A stretch of 38,256 nt of DNA from Candidatus Latescibacterota bacterium (GCA_016927495.1 JAFGMP010000176.1:1-38256), one strand, 5' to 3'. Shown: positions 1-8,781, numbered from the stretch's first letter. The notes: generated by a model not told the origin, from the sequence alone. Numbers and translations: made by a program.

Positions 1-575
1 AATACCACGCCTTTGGGAACTTTGACGAAATTCAGATCGCCTTTTTCCAATTCGTAATAATGTTTCGAGGAAAGATCCCTGAAATCAATGCCGTTTTTCT
101 CCGCCATTGCAGTCCAGCCCATATCATCCCATGCATCCGGGCATGCACATTCACGCAGATAGTATTCCTGCGGCCCGGTCTCCCTCATTCCCTGAACCCA
201 GCCGGCGACAAAATTAGGATCGGTGTTAACACCGAGTTTCTCAAATACAGCATGACCATCTTTCGGACCTGCACAGGTAAAATTAGCTTTTAGGGTAATT
301 CTTGTAGAATTGGAATATCCGGCAGAATCGGTTTTAACAATAAGTTCTTTTGAAAGTTTCAAACCGGCGCTTTCAATTTTATCAATATCTTTTTTGGAAT
401 CAACCGAAGTTTTATAAATAAAAACTGCTTCAGGATGTTCTTTTATAAACGGATGAACGTCAAAACCGGGTCCGCTGAATTTTTCATTCGCTTTTTTAGC
501 TAACGCCGAATGAGCACCGACAAAACCGGTAACTCCTGCTGCGGTCGATGCTTTTATAAAGTCCCTTCTTTTCAT
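1..575 (-). CDS. DUF362 domain protein with Tat-like signal, partial (C-terminus beyond window start)
   Basis: Reading the minus strand from an ATG at 575 gives an open frame of about 191 codons that runs off the window at base 1. It begins MKRRDFIKASTAAG, a twin-arginine-like signal, and continues almost in step with the next gene (594..2204): both share GPGFD, HPEAVFI, DGHAV, EKLGVNTDPNF, RECACP and NGIDFRDLSS/NNIDFRDLSS. It is therefore the N-terminal third of a close tandem paralogue. An AAAGGAT ribosome-binding site lies just upstream of the ATG, and the gap to the upstream gene's stop is only 18 bases, so the two are very likely cotranscribed. DUF362 proteins are poorly characterised; some members carry ferredoxin-type clusters, but no such Cys cluster is visible in this fragment. 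The paralogy is certain from the sequence; the biochemical role is unknown. Confidence 0.88.
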   Translation of the reverse strand, partial: MKRRDFIKASTAAGVTGFVGAHSALAKKANEKFSGPGFDVHPFIKEHPEAVFIYKTSVDSKKDIDKIESAGLKLSKELIVKTDSAGYSNSTRITLKANFTCAGPKDGHAVFEKLGVNTDPNFVAGWVQGMRETGPQEYYLRECACPDAWDDMGWTAMAEKNGIDFRDLSSKHYYELEKGDLNFVKVPKGVV

Positions 576-593
576 TTTTTTATCCTTTGTGAT

Positions 594-2204
594 TTAAGAG
601 TACGTTACAATTTCATGTACTGCATCCCAACCCATACCCTTCACATATGCGCTGTAAAGCCCGGGTGAAGCAAAGCCATCCCATACTACCTGGTGATTGC
701 CCGGTTCGAGCTCATCGGTAATAAGCCTCGTTACAATCTCACCGTCACGGTCCAGCACATCGACATACACCCATTCTTTTTTTGGCAGTGATAATTCCAT
801 CACAACCCTGTTTTGAGAATCACGGCCAATATCCTTTATCGATGGTGTGCAGTCGCCGACTCGCGCACCTTTTTTCCACGCCGAATAATCGAACGGTTCG
901 TCACACAGGTGGAAATGATCCTCGGTACCGCCATTATAATCTCTCGGCAGGTAATAGGTAACCAGCGGAGTACGTTTGAAGTCGATGAGCCGGGCAAGTT
1001 CCGCCTGCCCGTCCTTCCAGTTATAGACAGGAATATCGAAGGGATCGAGTACATCGGACATACCACGCTCGATACCAGAATGAAAGAGGCCGAAATTACC
1101 CGGTTCATGACCGGCAAGCCAGTGAGTAATGATATCCACACGGAACGGGTTAGCACCAAATATTATAATATTACTCATATAATCTCTGCTGGAAACTTCG
1201 TATGGACCGAGTTTCTCATGCGGTCCTGTTCCGAAACCGTTGCCGTCCTGACTGTAAATTCCCTCTACCATATTAAGGGCAGTCGGAGTTACACTTAATG
1301 AATCAAGCATACGTTGCACCCAGGTTTCCATACGAAGGCCGCCGTTCGGATCAGGCCTGTCCCAGCGCGGATAACCATCGGCCACATGCTGCGCATGCAA
1401 TTCTTCGATTCGTTTTTCAAAATTTTTCTGGAAAAATTTATCATAACGTATACCAAAACGTTTTCTGATCTGATCATGACCGGTACACATCTGATGGAAT
1501 CTATGACCGCTGATACCCTGAAGATTTTTTATCGTGGCGGTAATCCCCATCCCATGTGCTTTCATCTTGGCGATATTCACCAGAAAGGTATCAGGTTCGT
1601 TCATGGGAGACATAAAACCGATTTCTTTAAAAACAACACCTTTGGGCGTTTTAATAAAATAAAGGTCACCTTTTTCCAGTTCCCAGTAATCCATGGATGA
1701 AAGATCTCTGAAATCGATGTTGTTCTTTTCGGTCATTTCAACCCAGCCCATATCTGCCCAGGATTGGGGGCATGCACATTCTCTGATATAATAATCCCGG
1801 GGGCCGGCTTCACGCATACCGTTGACCCATCCCGCAATAAAATTGGGATCGGTATTCACACCGAGTTTTTCATAAACAGCATGTCCGTCTTGTGGGCTGG
1901 CGCATGTCCAGTTCGGTTTGACAGTAATTTTTGTGGAGTTGGGAAAACCACCCGAAGGAGACTTAACGATAAGCTCTTTAGCAAGCTTGGCACCGGCGCT
2001 GTGAATGTCATCGATGTCACGTTTTGATGCGACGGAAGTATGGGTTATAAAAACCGCTTCCGGATGTGCTTTGACAAACGGATGAAGATCGAAACCGGGC
2101 CCGGTTGTTCTTCTGGCATTTTGATGTGCCGTTGAACATGCCTGAGCCAGGATTCCGGAAAATCCTGCCGCAGTCGACGATTTAATAAAATCTCTTCTTT
2201 TCAT
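594..2204 (-). CDS. Exported DUF362 domain protein with C-terminal FlgD-like Ig region
   Basis: This 536-residue protein starts MKRRDFIKSSTAAG, which fits a Tat signal; the AQAC at residues 20-23 is a poor lipobox, so lipidation is doubtful. The central part has the DUF362 character, with segments such as VNIAKMKAHG and ATIKNLQGISGHR around residues 210-235 and THWLAGHEPGNFGLFH around 360-375. The last 70 residues or so (VDVLDRDGEIV, GNHQVVWDG, PGLYSAYVKG) resemble the FlgD-type Ig fold that often ends exported proteins in FCB bacteria. It is the upstream member of a tandem pair with the gene at 1..575. Secretion through the Tat pathway would suggest folding, perhaps with a cofactor, before export. 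Substrate and reaction are unknown. The family call is confident; the cofactor idea is inference. Confidence 0.85.
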   Translation of the reverse strand: MKRRDFIKSSTAAGFSGILAQACSTAHQNARRTTGPGFDLHPFVKAHPEAVFITHTSVASKRDIDDIHSAGAKLAKELIVKSPSGGFPNSTKITVKPNWTCASPQDGHAVYEKLGVNTDPNFIAGWVNGMREAGPRDYYIRECACPQSWADMGWVEMTEKNNIDFRDLSSMDYWELEKGDLYFIKTPKGVVFKEIGFMSPMNEPDTFLVNIAKMKAHGMGITATIKNLQGISGHRFHQMCTGHDQIRKRFGIRYDKFFQKNFEKRIEELHAQHVADGYPRWDRPDPNGGLRMETWVQRMLDSLSVTPTALNMVEGIYSQDGNGFGTGPHEKLGPYEVSSRDYMSNIIIFGANPFRVDIITHWLAGHEPGNFGLFHSGIERGMSDVLDPFDIPVYNWKDGQAELARLIDFKRTPLVTYYLPRDYNGGTEDHFHLCDEPFDYSAWKKGARVGDCTPSIKDIGRDSQNRVVMELSLPKKEWVYVDVLDRDGEIVTRLITDELEPGNHQVVWDGFASPGLYSAYVKGMGWDAVHEIVTYS

Positions 2205-2303
2205 TTTACAACCAATATCATTTAATCATGCACAAACCATTGATTTTAGTAATCATACATATTATGAAAGTGTACCAATCCATCTATCCGGTTATTATAT
2301 TAA

Positions 2304-2332
2304 AATTTAATAATTTTACCGTACTTTGTCAA
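2304..2332 (-). promoter_or_regulatory. Candidate sigma-70-type promoter for the DUF362 pair
   Basis: On the minus strand a perfect TTGACA (2327-2332) is followed after 17 bases by TAAATT (2304-2309), about 100 bases upstream of the DUF362 start at 2204. The -35 match is perfect but the -10 matches only four of six bases, and primary promoter consensus in FCB bacteria can differ. Confidence 0.35.
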
Positions 2333-2533
2333 AATGTATTTAAAAATCGACCCGGGTATTAATAAAATATCTGTTGTGATACAGTGCCTTTTTTCAAACA
2401 GGATAATATATAATATGACGAAATATGAACCGTGATGGTTTACTATTAATTTATCTTTTTTATTTTTCAGAGAGCAAAAAGTTCCTTACATGACATTTTT
2501 TGTTGAACTTTAAGCCCGGTATTTATAAATATA

Positions 2534-2562
2534 TTGACACATCTGCCTTGTTGACATATCTT
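2534..2562 (+). promoter_or_regulatory. Candidate sigma-70-type promoter for the nfi operon
   Basis: TTGACA at 2534-2539 and TATCTT at 2557-2562 are separated by 17 bases, about 110 bases upstream of the nfi ATG. A second TTGACA at 2551 has no suitable -10 partner. Position and spacing are right for driving nfi and the genes behind it. Confidence 0.4.
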
Positions 2563-2670
2563 TCGATTAAGTGGGAGACTACTTTAACAGTTAGCCCAAA
2601 AGAGTGGAGCGAACTTGGTTTGACGGGTTTGATCCGGACAGTGTACAGGTAATTTGCGGGATGTCCAAGA

Positions 2671-3462
2671 ATGGAATGTCCGTTTCACTCATTTTATGTC
2701 TCGACAGAAGAGGCAAAAGAAATTCAACGTGATTTACGCGGACGGGTGGAACTCTCCAACACAATTTCATTCAAAGATGTTGAGTTTATAGGTGGTGCGG
2801 ATGTTTCTTTTTTGACCGCAGTTCCCGATTCTTCCGAAGTTCCTGCCGCAGATTATGTTCATGCCCTCGATAGCGCACATTCACCTGAGCGGAAACAACA
2901 GGCAGAAATGGAGCCTGAACCGTCAGTAAGTGCTCTTGCAGTAATAGTTGTTCTGGATGCTGCCACCGGAAGTCTTGTTGAAACAGTACATGCTCAAGCC
3001 CCGGTTTATTTTCCATACATACCGGGATTATTATCATTTCGAGAGGGTCCTGCCGTACTTGCAGCTTTAGGGAAACTAAAAACATTTCCGGGCGTCATGT
3101 GTTATGATGGGTGTGGAATTGCACATCCCCGGGGATTTGGTTTGGCTTCACACATGGGCATTTTAACCGGCATACCATCGGTTGGATGCGCAAAATCCCG
3201 CTTATGTGGTACTCACGATGAACCGGGGTGGGAAAAGGGTAACTGGACAGAACTCAGGTTCAAGAAAAAACTCGTTGGATCGTGCCTCCGAACCCGTGAC
3301 AATGTAAGGCCGGTATTTGTCTCTCCGGGAAACGGTTTCAGCGTGGATGGTGCACGAGACTTTGTTATGGCTTGTGTGGATAAATACAGATTGCCGGAAC
3401 CGACACGGCTTGCCCATAAATATGTGACGGCGTTAAAAAAAGAACTTATAACTCACACGTAA
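2671..3462 (+). CDS. nfi: Endonuclease V (deoxyinosine 3'-endonuclease)
   Basis: Endonuclease V cuts DNA one phosphodiester 3' of hypoxanthine (deaminated adenine), starting inosine repair. The family's signature elements are present in order: GGADVSF with the metal-binding Asp44, the strand-separating wedge PYIPG (115-119), SFRE with Glu125, YDGCGIAHPR with Asp146, GxAxRLCG-type segment near 172-180, and SVDGA with Asp226, ending in RLPEPTR. The protein is 263 residues, longer than the usual 220-230. The excess is a hydrophilic stretch of about 40 residues (roughly 48-86, rich in E, S, P and A) between the first two core strands. It is the first gene of a plus-strand run; the next gene starts 31 bases downstream. 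The ribosome-binding site before the ATG is weak (GGGA about 12 bases upstream). Family assignment is firm. Confidence 0.93.
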   Translation: MECPFHSFYVSTEEAKEIQRDLRGRVELSNTISFKDVEFIGGADVSFLTAVPDSSEVPAADYVHALDSAHSPERKQQAEMEPEPSVSALAVIVVLDAATGSLVETVHAQAPVYFPYIPGLLSFREGPAVLAALGKLKTFPGVMCYDGCGIAHPRGFGLASHMGILTGIPSVGCAKSRLCGTHDEPGWEKGNWTELRFKKKLVGSCLRTRDNVRPVFVSPGNGFSVDGARDFVMACVDKYRLPEPTRLAHKYVTALKKELITHT

Positions 3463-3493
3463 CAATACATTTGTACCGAGAGGTGGTGGAATT

Positions 3494-3685
3494 ATGGAAA
3501 TGGAATGGCCGAAATGTTTGAAATGTGAAATCGGAGAACTTGTCCCTCTCTCCGATTACGGCCGTGAAGGTTCATCGATCATGTATAAAGCCTGGGTATG
3601 TACAAATCCGGAATGCGGATATAACCTCAGGATCGATAACGGTGAAATTAGTATGGGGCGTACGATAGGCCTTTCAGGAAAATGA
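3494..3685 (+). CDS. Small zinc ribbon protein
   Basis: This 63-residue protein has two knuckles, C8-x2-C11 (PKCLKC) and C36-x4-C41 (CTNPEC), a spacing typical of a single zinc ribbon. It follows nfi by 31 bases and precedes the YbbR-like gene by 33, so it sits inside an operon. A strong GAGGTGG ribosome-binding site lies about 6 bases before the ATG, which supports a real gene despite its size. There is no signal peptide or membrane segment, so it should be cytosolic. Its role is unknown; nucleic-acid or protein binding is the general expectation for such ribbons. Confidence 0.78.
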   Translation: MEMEWPKCLKCEIGELVPLSDYGREGSSIMYKAWVCTNPECGYNLRIDNGEISMGRTIGLSGK

Positions 3686-3718
3686 TTTACTGAAAAATGA
3701 GAAATTTGGGTAAGAAAT

Positions 3719-4696
3719 GTGAAAATCTCCAATCCAGGTTCGAATCTGACAGCAAAGATTGTAAGTGTCGCTGCTGCAATATTGTTATGGTTTATAATAA
3801 CATTGCAGGCGCCATTTACCTATAAAGTGTCCGTGCCCATCAAATATATCGGTCTTGCAGATGGATATGTGGTTACCAGCCCACATCCTGATAAAGCGCT
3901 GGCTTTAATAAGCGGCGCGGGAAGGTCGCTTTTGGTTTACAGCATTAAAAAAATGCTGTATCCTGAAATGCATTATGCCGAGGCAAATCTTTCCGGTTTC
4001 AAAACAAAAGGAAAACATCAGATCGATCTGGATAAAAATAAAATTATTCTTGCGGATGTTGACGACTTAAAAGTTGAAAGTATACTCGATAAATCCTTTT
4101 TTTCAATCGATATTGATAAAATCGAAATTCGTACCGTGCCGGTAGATCTCGATAATCTTCCTCCCTATTCTGTTGAGAAGGATTATGTTCTTATCGGCCA
4201 ACCCCAGGCAAAACCTGGTCTTGTCGTTGTTAAAGGCCCATCGGATACTCTCGATGTTATGAAAACGGTAAAAATATCTGCATTTCAGAACAATAAAGTT
4301 TCGTTAAAAGATTCGGTACTGAAAGCTGATCTCGGGAAAAATATGAGCAATCTCATTACAATTGATCCTGAAACAATTGATTTGTATTTTTCCATCGAGA
4401 AAGTCATGCAAAAAGATATAGATGGTATCCCTCTTGTTCTGGTGAACTTTCCCAAAAAGAATAAACCACATTTCACACCCGATTCTCTTTCGGTTAATGT
4501 CAAAGGGCCAGAATCGATAGTTTCGAAGGTAACATCTGATGATTTTAAAATATCGGTTCGCTATTCAACATTCAAGGAATTAACCGGCCAGGGAATAAAC
4601 ACGATACGACCCGAAATATCATTTCCCAACGGTATCACCCGTGTAAATGTCACTCCCGAGACCGTACAGTTTTCCGTAGAATCAGACAAAAAGTGA
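3719..4696 (+). CDS. YbbR/CdaR-like membrane-anchored protein
   Basis: The 325-residue product has one N-terminal membrane segment (about 13-32, IVSVAAAILLWFIITLQ) followed by an outward-facing region with YbbR-type repeats. These are recognisable by units such as VPIKYIGLADGYVV, VPVDLDNLPPYSV and IPLVLVNFPKKNKPHFTPDSL, each followed by a GP(S/D/E)-type turn (VKGPSDTL, VKGPESIV). In Firmicutes the YbbR protein CdaR binds and tunes the diadenylate cyclase CdaA; no cdaA is visible in this window, so that link is only family knowledge. The start used is GTG at 3719, the codon that puts the membrane segment near the N-terminus; GGGTAAG upstream is a modest ribosome-binding site. It lies between the zinc ribbon gene and tsaD. 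The gene symbol is left blank because function is not shown. Confidence 0.82.
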   Translation: MKISNPGSNLTAKIVSVAAAILLWFIITLQAPFTYKVSVPIKYIGLADGYVVTSPHPDKALALISGAGRSLLVYSIKKMLYPEMHYAEANLSGFKTKGKHQIDLDKNKIILADVDDLKVESILDKSFFSIDIDKIEIRTVPVDLDNLPPYSVEKDYVLIGQPQAKPGLVVVKGPSDTLDVMKTVKISAFQNNKVSLKDSVLKADLGKNMSNLITIDPETIDLYFSIEKVMQKDIDGIPLVLVNFPKKNKPHFTPDSLSVNVKGPESIVSKVTSDDFKISVRYSTFKELTGQGINTIRPEISFPNGITRVNVTPETVQFSVESDKK

Positions 4697-4794
4697 CAAT
4701 ATGAACCCGTACTATCAAAAACGGACATCATAACCAACAAAAAAAATGAATATTTACTAACTTAAAAAATTATGTCAGGATACATACATACGTT

Positions 4795-5787
4795 GTGAAC
4801 ATACTTGGAATTGAAACATCATGCGACGATACGTCTGCTGCTGTATACAACCCGGAAAAAGGTCTCCTGTCTTCACTTGTTTCATCGCAACTCGAACATC
4901 TTGAATTCGGCGGTGTAGTACCGGAACTCGCAAGCAGAGCCCATCTGACTTTGATAATACCCGTAATTGAAGAAGCCCTGCGCAAAGCATCCCTGACTCT
5001 CGATGATATCGACGGCATATCGGTTACGGCAGGTCCAGGGCTTGTGGGATCACTCCTTGTCGGTGTAAGCGTCGGGAAAGCTATTGCACTATCACGTAAT
5101 ATTCCCATGATCGGAATACACCACATAGAAGGACATATAATGTCCAATTTTCTGGAAGATCCCCTTCCTGAGTATCCTGCGCTTGTCCTGGTTGTATCAG
5201 GTGGCCATACCGAGCTTGTCATTATGAATGAACCGCTCGATTACGCAGTCATCGGCTCCACAAGAGATGATGCGGCTGGTGAAGCATTCGATAAAGTGGC
5301 CAAACTTCTCGGACTGGGTTATCCCGGCGGCCCGATTATCGATAAAAAAGCATACGGCGGCGATAGTGATTTCGTGAAGTTTCCAGTGAGTAAAGTCCCT
5401 GATTACGAGTTTTCTTTTTCCGGGTTAAAAACGGCTGTTCTGGTGTATGTTAATGAAAAAGGCGAGGAATTTGTCCGAAAAAACCTTGCTCATATTCTGG
5501 CATCATTCCAGCATGCAGTTGTCGAAGCACTGGTAGTAAAAAGTCTGAAAGCATTGAATAAATATCGTCTTAATACATTACTGCTCGCCGGAGGAGTCGC
5601 CGCAAACAGCGCGCTCAGAACGCGTCTCAAAGCTGAAGCCGGATCGAGCGGTTTTCAGCTTTTTATTCCATCGGTAAAATATTGTACCGATAATGCAGCC
5701 ATGATATCGATTGCAGGATATGAACGATTAATCCGTGGCATGAGTTCTCCATTGACACTAAGTCCCGAACCAAGGCTACCACTTTAA
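4795..5787 (+). CDS. tsaD: tRNA N6-adenosine threonylcarbamoyltransferase TsaD
   Basis: TsaD transfers threonylcarbamoyl from threonylcarbamoyl-AMP to A37 of ANN-decoding tRNAs (t6A), acting with TsaB and TsaE, which are not in this window. The 330-residue length is normal. Diagnostic motifs are GIETSCDDT at the N-terminus, the ASRAH segment near 46-50, the metal-binding HHIEGH (His110 and His114), the nucleotide-binding VSGGHTEL (134-141), GEAFDKVAKLLGLGYPGG, FSFSGLKTA, LLAGGVAANSALR and the C-terminal CTDNAAMI. The start is GTG at 4795, giving the family's standard N-terminus; no in-frame ATG upstream fits. The VWA gene begins 9 bases after its stop, so the two are almost certainly cotranscribed. 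Confidence 0.97.
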   Translation: MNILGIETSCDDTSAAVYNPEKGLLSSLVSSQLEHLEFGGVVPELASRAHLTLIIPVIEEALRKASLTLDDIDGISVTAGPGLVGSLLVGVSVGKAIALSRNIPMIGIHHIEGHIMSNFLEDPLPEYPALVLVVSGGHTELVIMNEPLDYAVIGSTRDDAAGEAFDKVAKLLGLGYPGGPIIDKKAYGGDSDFVKFPVSKVPDYEFSFSGLKTAVLVYVNEKGEEFVRKNLAHILASFQHAVVEALVVKSLKALNKYRLNTLLLAGGVAANSALRTRLKAEAGSSGFQLFIPSVKYCTDNAAMISIAGYERLIRGMSSPLTLSPEPRLPL

Positions 5788-5796
5788 TTTAATACT

Positions 5797-7929
5797 ATGA
5801 CAAATACTACAACACATATAGACAATCTATCGTTAAACTTACAAAATCTTGGCGTATTCCTGCTGCTTTTCTTCATTCTCTCAGCTGTGGTTTTTACTCT
5901 CTGGTATTATCGTACAACTGTTCCGCCTGTTTCCGGACTTTTAAGACGTTTTCTTATCGTACTCAGGTCGCTGGCTCTTATTATCCTGCTCATTGGTCTC
6001 GCCGAACCAATCGTAAATATTACAAAAACCGTGCAAAAGGAATCGGGATGTTCAGTGCTGCTCGATACGAGTTCATCTATGGAACGGCCGGACGACCCGA
6101 CACGTAAACGGAATGCTCTTGAAGCCCTGAAAACCATTCGGTCACAATTAAAAGCGCATGCTATTTACCGGGCATTCGACAACGATGTCAGAAATCTGCA
6201 AACCGATACCGTATCTTTCGATGGCTCAGGGACAAATATTATGAACGCTCTCGAACAGACACATAAAAATGATGACATTTCATCGGTTATTCTTATATCG
6301 GACGGACGCTGGAATCTTGGACATGATCCGGGTGTATCAAATCTTTCACAGGATATACCTGTTTACTGCGTTGCGGTTGGGTCAGAAACTTCGGTAAACG
6401 ATGTTATCCTTTCACGGATTTCGGCTGCTTCGGTGGGTTATGACGGCTCGGAAATTCCCGTTGAAATCCATGTATCGTCAACGGCAACCCAAAACGAAGC
6501 TCTTAAAGTCGATATATTGGAAGGCGAAACAACAGTAGCCTCAAGCATGATCTCGCTTTCGCAACTTACATCTGCGCGAACGAAAATAAATCTTTTATTA
6601 AAAGGTCCCGGAGAGCATGTTTATAAGGCTCTGGTACATCCTGTAAATAATGAACCGGTCATGAATAATTCGCGATCTTTCACCGTTCAGGTAATGAAAA
6701 GCGCATTCCGGATATTGGTAATAGCTCAGGCGCCGTCACCGGACCTTGCGTTCCTGAGGCGTGTTATTGAGTCAGATGATTCATTTGAGGGCGTTTTTGT
6801 CGTCGGCGATACCATGGGAAAACCTCTCGTTGATACGCTTCCGGGTGAGTTGTCACAATTTGATGCGTATATCGTGATTGATGGAGCCTCATCAGTCATT
6901 ACTCCTCAAAACAGTGTGGAAATAGTCCGGTATGTGTCGGAAGGAGCAGGTCTGTGGCTGTTGGGTTCCACTCCTCCCGACAAAGGTTCAACCGCACTTA
7001 AACAGGCTCTTCCGGTAGTCTTTTCCAGCAACCGGGAAAAACCATCTGGCGAATTATATATGGAACTCAGCGATTTGGGACGCAGGCATTTTATTACCGC
7101 GGGTACGTTGCATGAAGACAGCGGGATCGACTGGAGCGATCTTCCACCTGTTCATTCGATTTCACAAATCGACAGAATTACCGAATCCGGCCAAATTCTC
7201 GCACAGGCTGTTGCCTCACCTGACAAAAAAATATTCCCGGCGCTGGTGGCAGGCAAATATGGAAGCGGCAAAACTGTCGTACTTCCTGTTACCGGAATCT
7301 GGAGATGGCACCTGATGATGGAAGGCGCGGGTAAAAGAGGATTCTACTCTGTATTTATCAGTGGATTGCTTCGATGGCTTACATCAGGGTCCGAGTCTTC
7401 ACCTTTAACGGTTAACGCCGAATCTCTGAACTATTTAAGCGGGCAGGAGATTGTATTTGAGGGTCGGCTGTTCGATAATATTTATTCCCCTGTTTCCGGT
7501 GCGGAAATAAGTCTTGTTATCGATGAAAATCCAGCATTTAAACTTATACTCGAAGAGCATGATCCGGCAGTATATACCGGAGTTTTAAACAGCGCCGCAC
7601 CCGGAGACCATACTTTCAGGGCAACTGCTTATTTAAACGGAAACCATTTTGCGGAAAGTACGGGCAAGTTTTCTGTTGAGGAATTTTCGCTTGAAATGCT
7701 CGATTCATCGCCAAATCACTCAATTTTAAATTCGATTTCAGAACGGACGGGAGGATTGAGTGTCACTCCTGCCGGAGTCGATTCGATTTTGAATCGTATT
7801 CAACCGGTCTATGTCACCGAGCGGCATAAAAAGGACCATTACATTGCCCTTAATCCCCTGATGCCGTTGATTTCACTTTTGCTGCTCGTTTTTGAATGGG
7901 GTATTCGAAAACACCGCGGAATGATCTGA
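5797..7929 (+). CDS. Membrane-anchored VWA-domain protein
   Basis: The 710-residue protein begins with two membrane helices (about 17-38 and 50-69), followed by a von Willebrand A domain with a complete MIDAS: DTSSS (Asp90, Ser92, Ser94), SGTNIMNAL carrying the Thr, and LISDGRW with the Asp. A glutamine-amidotransferase-like Rossmann region follows (about 300-520; YIVIDGASS, GLWLLGS), then a beta-rich domain, and one more membrane segment at 684-702 near the C-terminus. This arrangement is known in Bacteroidetes, Planctomycetes and related bacteria, often near MoxR/Bat-like genes; none is visible here. The RKHRG tail after the last helix is likely cytoplasmic. It is translated 9 bases after tsaD. 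Metal-dependent protein binding at the envelope is expected; the partner is unknown. Confidence 0.82.
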   Translation: MTNTTTHIDNLSLNLQNLGVFLLLFFILSAVVFTLWYYRTTVPPVSGLLRRFLIVLRSLALIILLIGLAEPIVNITKTVQKESGCSVLLDTSSSMERPDDPTRKRNALEALKTIRSQLKAHAIYRAFDNDVRNLQTDTVSFDGSGTNIMNALEQTHKNDDISSVILISDGRWNLGHDPGVSNLSQDIPVYCVAVGSETSVNDVILSRISAASVGYDGSEIPVEIHVSSTATQNEALKVDILEGETTVASSMISLSQLTSARTKINLLLKGPGEHVYKALVHPVNNEPVMNNSRSFTVQVMKSAFRILVIAQAPSPDLAFLRRVIESDDSFEGVFVVGDTMGKPLVDTLPGELSQFDAYIVIDGASSVITPQNSVEIVRYVSEGAGLWLLGSTPPDKGSTALKQALPVVFSSNREKPSGELYMELSDLGRRHFITAGTLHEDSGIDWSDLPPVHSISQIDRITESGQILAQAVASPDKKIFPALVAGKYGSGKTVVLPVTGIWRWHLMMEGAGKRGFYSVFISGLLRWLTSGSESSPLTVNAESLNYLSGQEIVFEGRLFDNIYSPVSGAEISLVIDENPAFKLILEEHDPAVYTGVLNSAAPGDHTFRATAYLNGNHFAESTGKFSVEEFSLEMLDSSPNHSILNSISERTGGLSVTPAGVDSILNRIQPVYVTERHKKDHYIALNPLMPLISLLLLVFEWGIRKHRGMI

Positions 7930-8041
7930 TTACCCCTCAATATTGAAAAAAGAAAATATTTTTTTAGATACAACTTGCATCATTTTTCCTAATTTATTAT
8001 TGTCTCTAAAATGATTTCCATCCATAATATATGAGGGTAAT

Positions 8042-8689
8042 ATGGTCATCGCTGTGGTAAGCGCAAAAGGCGGAACCGGTAAAAGTACGATTACCCTGAA
8101 TTTGGGTGGAGCGCTGTCATCGGAAAAGCTCAAAGTTCTCATTGTCGATTCGGACCCGCAGGGTTCGGTTGCGCAGTGGTCAAAAAAAAGCACGCAGAAA
8201 GAACCGACCATATTGGTTGAATCCGCACTATCAATTCATAAAAAAATACAGAAATTTTATGATAAATATGACTTTGTCCTTTTCGATTGTCCTCCGACGT
8301 TTAAAAAAAGAATGCATTCCGTTATACGTCTTGCGGACAGACTGATCATTCCGGTATCGCCCGGGTTAGCTGATTACTGGAGCACAAAAAAGTTACTCGA
8401 CATATATTTTGAAGAAAAAGAAAAAAAACCCAAACTCGATGCGCGACTGGTTATTTCCCGTATTGACAGAAGGACAAAATCCGGACGGGAATTCCGGCCA
8501 TTTCTCGAGCGTCTGAGTATTCCTATATTTGTAACCGAAATTCCACAGAGAATTGTTTTTAACGATGTCTGGAATGCCCGTATGTCGGTTGACAGGTTAC
8601 AACCCAAAAGTGAAGGCGCCAAAGATTTCAGGCGGCTTGCACAGGAGGTTATGATTTGGACAGAAAAATCCGGGACAAAAAATAAATAA
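8042..8689 (+). CDS. ParA/MinD-family ATPase (orphan)
   Basis: The 215-residue protein has the deviant Walker A box KGGTGKST (9-16) with the signature lysine Lys9 and catalytic Lys14, the A' segment VDSDPQGS (Asp36, Asp38) and Walker B FVLFDCPP (Asp82). ParA-type ATPases form ATP sandwich dimers on DNA or membrane and position plasmids, chromosomes or protein complexes. No ParB, centromere-like repeat array or second partition gene is next to it, and it lacks the N-terminal DNA-binding domain of type Ia ParA. It therefore resembles small ParA/McdA/MipZ-like positioning ATPases. GAGGG lies 6-7 bases before the ATG. The C-terminal half is rich in Lys and Arg, compatible with nonspecific DNA binding. 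The cargo is unknown. Confidence 0.9.
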   Translation: MVIAVVSAKGGTGKSTITLNLGGALSSEKLKVLIVDSDPQGSVAQWSKKSTQKEPTILVESALSIHKKIQKFYDKYDFVLFDCPPTFKKRMHSVIRLADRLIIPVSPGLADYWSTKKLLDIYFEEKEKKPKLDARLVISRIDRRTKSGREFRPFLERLSIPIFVTEIPQRIVFNDVWNARMSVDRLQPKSEGAKDFRRLAQEVMIWTEKSGTKNK

Positions 8690-8781
8690 ACAGGCACAAA
8701 ATCCATATTCGAAGTTATTTACACTTGTTAATTAAATATAGGGATATCGGCATATAAATTCGATTAAGCAGTTGATACGCT

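Larger units (their letters stand above)
2205..2670. other. 466-bp divergent intergenic region between DUF362 and nfi
   Basis: This AT-rich stretch separates the minus-strand DUF362 operon from the plus-strand nfi operon and must hold promoters for both. One candidate on each strand is listed separately. Short open frames at about 2495-2660 have no convincing start codon or ribosome-binding site and no family resemblance. I see no RNA gene or strong terminator. Confidence 0.5.

Noticed and set aside
2133-2204. Lipoprotein signal on the complete DUF362 protein
   Set aside because: The residues before Cys23 (A-Q-A) do not fit a lipobox well; a Tat-type cleavable or uncleaved signal is more likely.
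2495-2660. Two short overlapping open frames upstream of nfi
   Set aside because: Neither has an ATG with a ribosome-binding site, both are under 50 codons, and neither resembles a known protein.
3738-3747. GGTTCGAATC, like a tRNA T-loop
   Set aside because: The flanks do not form a T-stem, no acceptor or anticodon arms are present, and the bases lie inside the N-terminus of the YbbR-like gene (Asn-Pro-Gly-Ser-Asn).
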